From: Cryomorphaceae bacterium
GTDB taxonomy: Bacteria; Bacteroidota; Bacteroidia; Flavobacteriales_D; Crocinitomicaceae
Direction: 5' to 3'
Assembly: GCA_021299335.1 (NCBI GenBank)
Contig: JAJTGF010000001.1
Location: 1 to 64,000 of the forward strand
DNA length: 64,000 nt
Shown: positions 60,783 through 64,000 of the stretch, piece after piece
How positions within the stretch are numbered: position 1 is the stretch's first letter
How the letters are laid out: every line of letters begins with the position of its first letter
Translations under genes and position numbers: made by a program
The notes under the pieces: model-generated
The model's input: the letters and a program-made list of their open reading frames with translations, nothing else
Databases searched by the model: none
Told to the model about the DNA's origin: nothing

Positions 60783-63700
60783 GAATTCAGAAGGGCCTCT
60801 TTTTGCTTCTTTTCAATTTGTTTGTTGCGCAGTGCAGCTAGAGTGGTCAGTACTGCAAATGCAGCGATGAGGTAAATGAGCCATGTTGGGAATTGGCCCA
60901 GACCTTCGCCTTGTGCATAGCTGTGCAGCCCCACGAGCATGAAGTTCACACCAAAGAAAGTAAAGAGAATTGCAGAGTAGCCCCAAAAAGCAAGGGCATT
61001 GAATAAAAAGCGACCTTGTAGGCCTGGAATGAGCCTGAAATGGAGAATTACGGCATAGACCAAAACAGAGACCAATGCCCAAGTTTCTTTCGGATCCCAA
61101 CCCCAATAGCGCCCCCATGATTCGTTGGCCCAAACACCGCCCAGAAAAGTGCCAATCGTCAGCATGTAGAGGCCTACGGTCATGGTCATTTCAGCGATGT
61201 GGGTAATTTCCTGAATATTGAGTTTGATCAAAGTGGCTGATTTGGCCGATTGCAATAAGTAGAGCTTGAGGTTGATCAGGCCTAGTATACAAGCCAAGCC
61301 AAGGAAACCATAGCTTCCGGTGATGATCGCGACGTGGATCATGAGCCAATAGGATTTGAGTACGGGCACAAGCGGCGTAATTTCGGGGTCCATGAGGTTC
61401 ATTTCGGTCACCCATAGCATGAGAGCAGCTAAAACAGCAGCTCCGGCGAGCACGACCTGATTTTTTTTGGCAAAAAGAAAACCTGCAATCATTGTAACCC
61501 ATCCGATGAAAACAATGGCTTCATAGCCATTGCTCCAAGGTGCGTGACCTGAAATAGCCCATCTTAAACCTAGTCCAATGCCATGGTATACAAAAGTGAT
61601 GATACTGATGGCGATCAAAATACGTTTTGGCCATTTGAGTCTGTTGCGTGCTTGATCGGATCTAAAAAAGATACCGATGAAGAAAACCACCAATAGCAAG
61701 AACCCACTTAATAAATAGAGTTGGTAAGAGCGCTTGAAAATTTGCATTTTGTTGTAGCTGATTTCCAATTTGACAATTTGCTCGCTCGGGGCAACCGCTT
61801 TTCCAGCTTTGCGCTGAAACTTTTTGAACTGCTTGAGTACGTCGGTGGCTTCGCCAAATGTATGGCGCTGACCGCCATCGTGGACCGCGGCAAGATAATT
61901 GACAAATAATTTGGACGAGAGCGTGTCTTTTTGACCTAGCTCCATGCTGAGCGGAACAAACCAAGTGTTGTTTGGGTCGTTCTTGGCGGGAATCACGCGC
62001 ATGAATTGCCACATAAAAATATTGTTCGCTACTTCGTATTTTTCGTTGAGTTTAATGAGTTTTTTGTCGAATTCATTGCGCTTTGATTCGAGCTTTTGAT
62101 GGGCAGCCTGATACTGTGCTATCCATTTGAACTCGGAATTTTTGGAACTCAAGGACATGATGCTCTCGAATTCTTTGAGACCCAAGGGCTCTCTGAGGCT
62201 TCTTGGTATTTGAATAATGGGTTGGCTCACCCAGTGAGATGGGTACATGTGCAAGCTCAATACAAATTGTACCGCGTTCAAGTTTTTGTACTTGTAGTCG
62301 TGGGTGAGTTTGCGCGTGAGTTGGTCTGCAAGGGTGTGGAATGGCACGATTCTGCCCTCGTAGTCCTGGACAAGCAGTGAGGCGAGTTCTTCGGCGTGTT
62401 CGGCGTTGATTTCGTGGTGAACAGGTTTCGTTTGGTGTTGGTGCTGTGCAAATAGGTTGCCAGTGAGCAGTAAAAGCACAAGTCCTAAGCTCGCTTTTTT
62501 GACTTTGATTTTTTGGAGTTGCGCACCGAGAAAAGCAAAACGACCTGCTGGGGCAAATAGCGATAAAATCATGGCGAGAGCCATGAGTAAATAGCCGAGG
62601 TACGTAATGTTGGTGCCCATCGCATCGTGATTGACGCTCAGTACGGTACCTTCTTCGTTTTCGGGTGTATTGGGGTCGTCTAGTTCGTATGAAGACTGAA
62701 AGAAGCGGTAGCCGTCGTAGTCGATGACGTTGTTCATGAAGACGCGCTTGTCTAGTTTCACATTGCGTCGAGGGTCTTCGATGGTGAGTTCGCTTTCAAA
62801 AGATGACGGCGCATTGGAGCCGGGGTATTTATCCAATTTGAAATCTCGGCAACGCACAGAAAAAGGAATGTTCTTTTGGATGGAGCCATATTCTAGCTGA
62901 TACACTACACCGTTCATGGCAAAGCGCTCGGGTTTTGGATGCTGGCCTTTTCCGCCTTCTAAGCGCACCTTTTTGCTCGCTTTACCGTCGCTCAGTTCTA
63001 CAGTAAGGTAGTCTTTACCTGAATTTTTCTTGGCGGCCTTGACGAGCATTTTTTTGGCGTGTGGAATGTGACGTTTGAAAACAACTTGTTGGTTTTCAAC
63101 TAAATAAAGTGAAAATGGAGTAAACTCAGACCAGGTGTTTAAGGCGTAATTTTGGTATAGGCTATCCGCCGGTGGCTGTCCGCTGGCGCGTACTTTTTCC
63201 ATTTCTCTCATGGGCAAGGACCTGAGCGCAACACTTGGATAAACCCAAGTTTTTCCATCTTTGTGATGGAGGTAAATTCCAGGCGCTTGATTCGGAGCAT
63301 CTGGGCGAGCACTCGAATAATAAAATGGTGTTTGCCCCACCATTAATACATCATTTTCTACCAAAAAGTTGGAACGCTTGCCTTCTGTGACGAGCTCGAG
63401 TGCACTTTCTTTGAATTTTTGATTGACTTGAAGAGAATCTACGCGATCTGATTGAAAATCGAGGTAGCGAAGTGTGATTTCTTTTTTACCGAGGTTTGTT
63501 TGGTATTCGAAACCGTTGTTGGTGAATTCGCTGAGATATGTTTTCCAGGCTTGTAAGGCTGTAGCGCCTTTTGCTTTTGTGACCTCTTGTGCATTGAGCA
63601 ACACGTAGGGGTCTGCAGTATAAATGAAATTGTTGCTTGCACCTTCGCGGATCACCATTTGGCCTTCAAAGCTGATGTAACGCGTTACTGCAGCTCCCGC

Positions 63701-63967
63701 AAGGATCACTATAAAAGACAAATGAAAGCTCAGCATCGCGATTTTTTCACGGCTGAACATTTTATAACGAAAGATATTGGAAACCAATGCGAGCGTGAGG
63801 TACAACAACAAGCCTTCGAACCAAGTTGCGTTGTAAATAGTGATTTTGGCTGCTTGGATGCCATGAATGGATTCAATGAAAGTGGCTGCGCCAATGGCTA
63901 CTAAAAATACAATAAGCCCAACGCTTGCCCAGCGCATGGAAAAAAGAGAAGAGAGGAGTTTGTCCAT
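60779..63967 (-). CDS. ccsBA: Cytochrome c biogenesis protein, ResB-CcsA fusion
   Basis: C-terminal GVWANESWGRYWGWDPKETWALVSVLVYAVILHFRL (CcsA WWD-type); N-terminal ResB-like TM segments and periplasmic domain. Confidence 0.92.
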   Translation of the reverse strand: MDKLLSSLFSMRWASVGLIVFLVAIGAATFIESIHGIQAAKITIYNATWFEGLLLYLTLALVSNIFRYKMFSREKIAMLSFHLSFIVILAGAAVTRYISFEGQMVIREGASNNFIYTADPYVLLNAQEVTKAKGATALQAWKTYLSEFTNNGFEYQTNLGKKEITLRYLDFQSDRVDSLQVNQKFKESALELVTEGKRSNFLVENDVLMVGQTPFYYSSARPDAPNQAPGIYLHHKDGKTWVYPSVALRSLPMREMEKVRASGQPPADSLYQNYALNTWSEFTPFSLYLVENQQVVFKRHIPHAKKMLVKAAKKNSGKDYLTVELSDGKASKKVRLEGGKGQHPKPERFAMNGVVYQLEYGSIQKNIPFSVRCRDFKLDKYPGSNAPSSFESELTIEDPRRNVKLDKRVFMNNVIDYDGYRFFQSSYELDDPNTPENEEGTVLSVNHDAMGTNITYLGYLLMALAMILSLFAPAGRFAFLGAQLQKIKVKKASLGLVLLLLTGNLFAQHQHQTKPVHHEINAEHAEELASLLVQDYEGRIVPFHTLADQLTRKLTHDYKYKNLNAVQFVLSLHMYPSHWVSQPIIQIPRSLREPLGLKEFESIMSLSSKNSEFKWIAQYQAAHQKLESKRNEFDKKLIKLNEKYEVANNIFMWQFMRVIPAKNDPNNTWFVPLSMELGQKDTLSSKLFVNYLAAVHDGGQRHTFGEATDVLKQFKKFQRKAGKAVAPSEQIVKLEISYNKMQIFKRSYQLYLLSGFLLLVVFFIGIFFRSDQARNRLKWPKRILIAISIITFVYHGIGLGLRWAISGHAPWSNGYEAIVFIGWVTMIAGFLFAKKNQVVLAGAAVLAALMLWVTEMNLMDPEITPLVPVLKSYWLMIHVAIITGSYGFLGLACILGLINLKLYLLQSAKSATLIKLNIQEITHIAEMTMTVGLYMLTIGTFLGGVWANESWGRYWGWDPKETWALVSVLVYAVILHFRLIPGLQGRFLFNALAFWGYSAILFTFFGVNFMLVGLHSYAQGEGLGQFPTWLIYLIAAFAVLTTLAALRNKQIEKKQKEALLNS

Positions 63968-64000
63968 CCGAGGATTTTTTTGACAAAAATAGCCAATGTA

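Noticed and set aside
1-64000. CRISPR arrays, toxin-antitoxin pairs, retrons, prophage or transposons
   Set aside because: No regularly spaced repeats, transposase/integrase/reverse transcriptase motifs or paired small toxin/antitoxin ORFs could be recognised by reading.

Overview
Reading: a Bacteroidota (Flavobacteriales-like) chromosomal window, mostly dense core genome with little sign of recent mobile DNA. No CRISPR, transposase, integrase or phage module was recognised. Main contents: (i) a type IX secretion/gliding core operon, porP/sprF-like + gldK-gldL-gldM-gldN (28.4-35.5 kb), directly preceded by a degenerate arginase-fold protein; (ii) T9SS-type cargo proteins (14.8, 43-46.9 and 47-49.8 kb); (iii) the RNase P RNA gene (about 15.89-16.27 kb) and one tRNA-Arg(CCT) on the minus strand (41149-41220) whose 5' end overlaps the 3' end of a glycosyltransferase CDS; (iv) housekeeping genes (recA, hppA, bcp, mrp-type ATPase, nfu, rlmH, menC, yidD, miaE, kbl, aroC, rlmN, dnaN, ccsBA, SulP + carbonic anhydrase); (v) an ECF sigma / membrane protein / beta-barrel cassette (21.3-24.0 kb). 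I did not find a clear new multi-gene defence or mobile system. The most interesting signals are: a recurrent promoter-like motif TAnnTTTG placed 3-5 nt (usually exactly 4) before start codons, which suggests many leaderless mRNAs; the CDS/tRNA overlap; pseudoenzyme candidates (arginase-fold, amidohydrolase domains); and a Cys-rich tail on the membrane pyrophosphatase. All calls come from reading the sequence and ORF translations; no database search was run.
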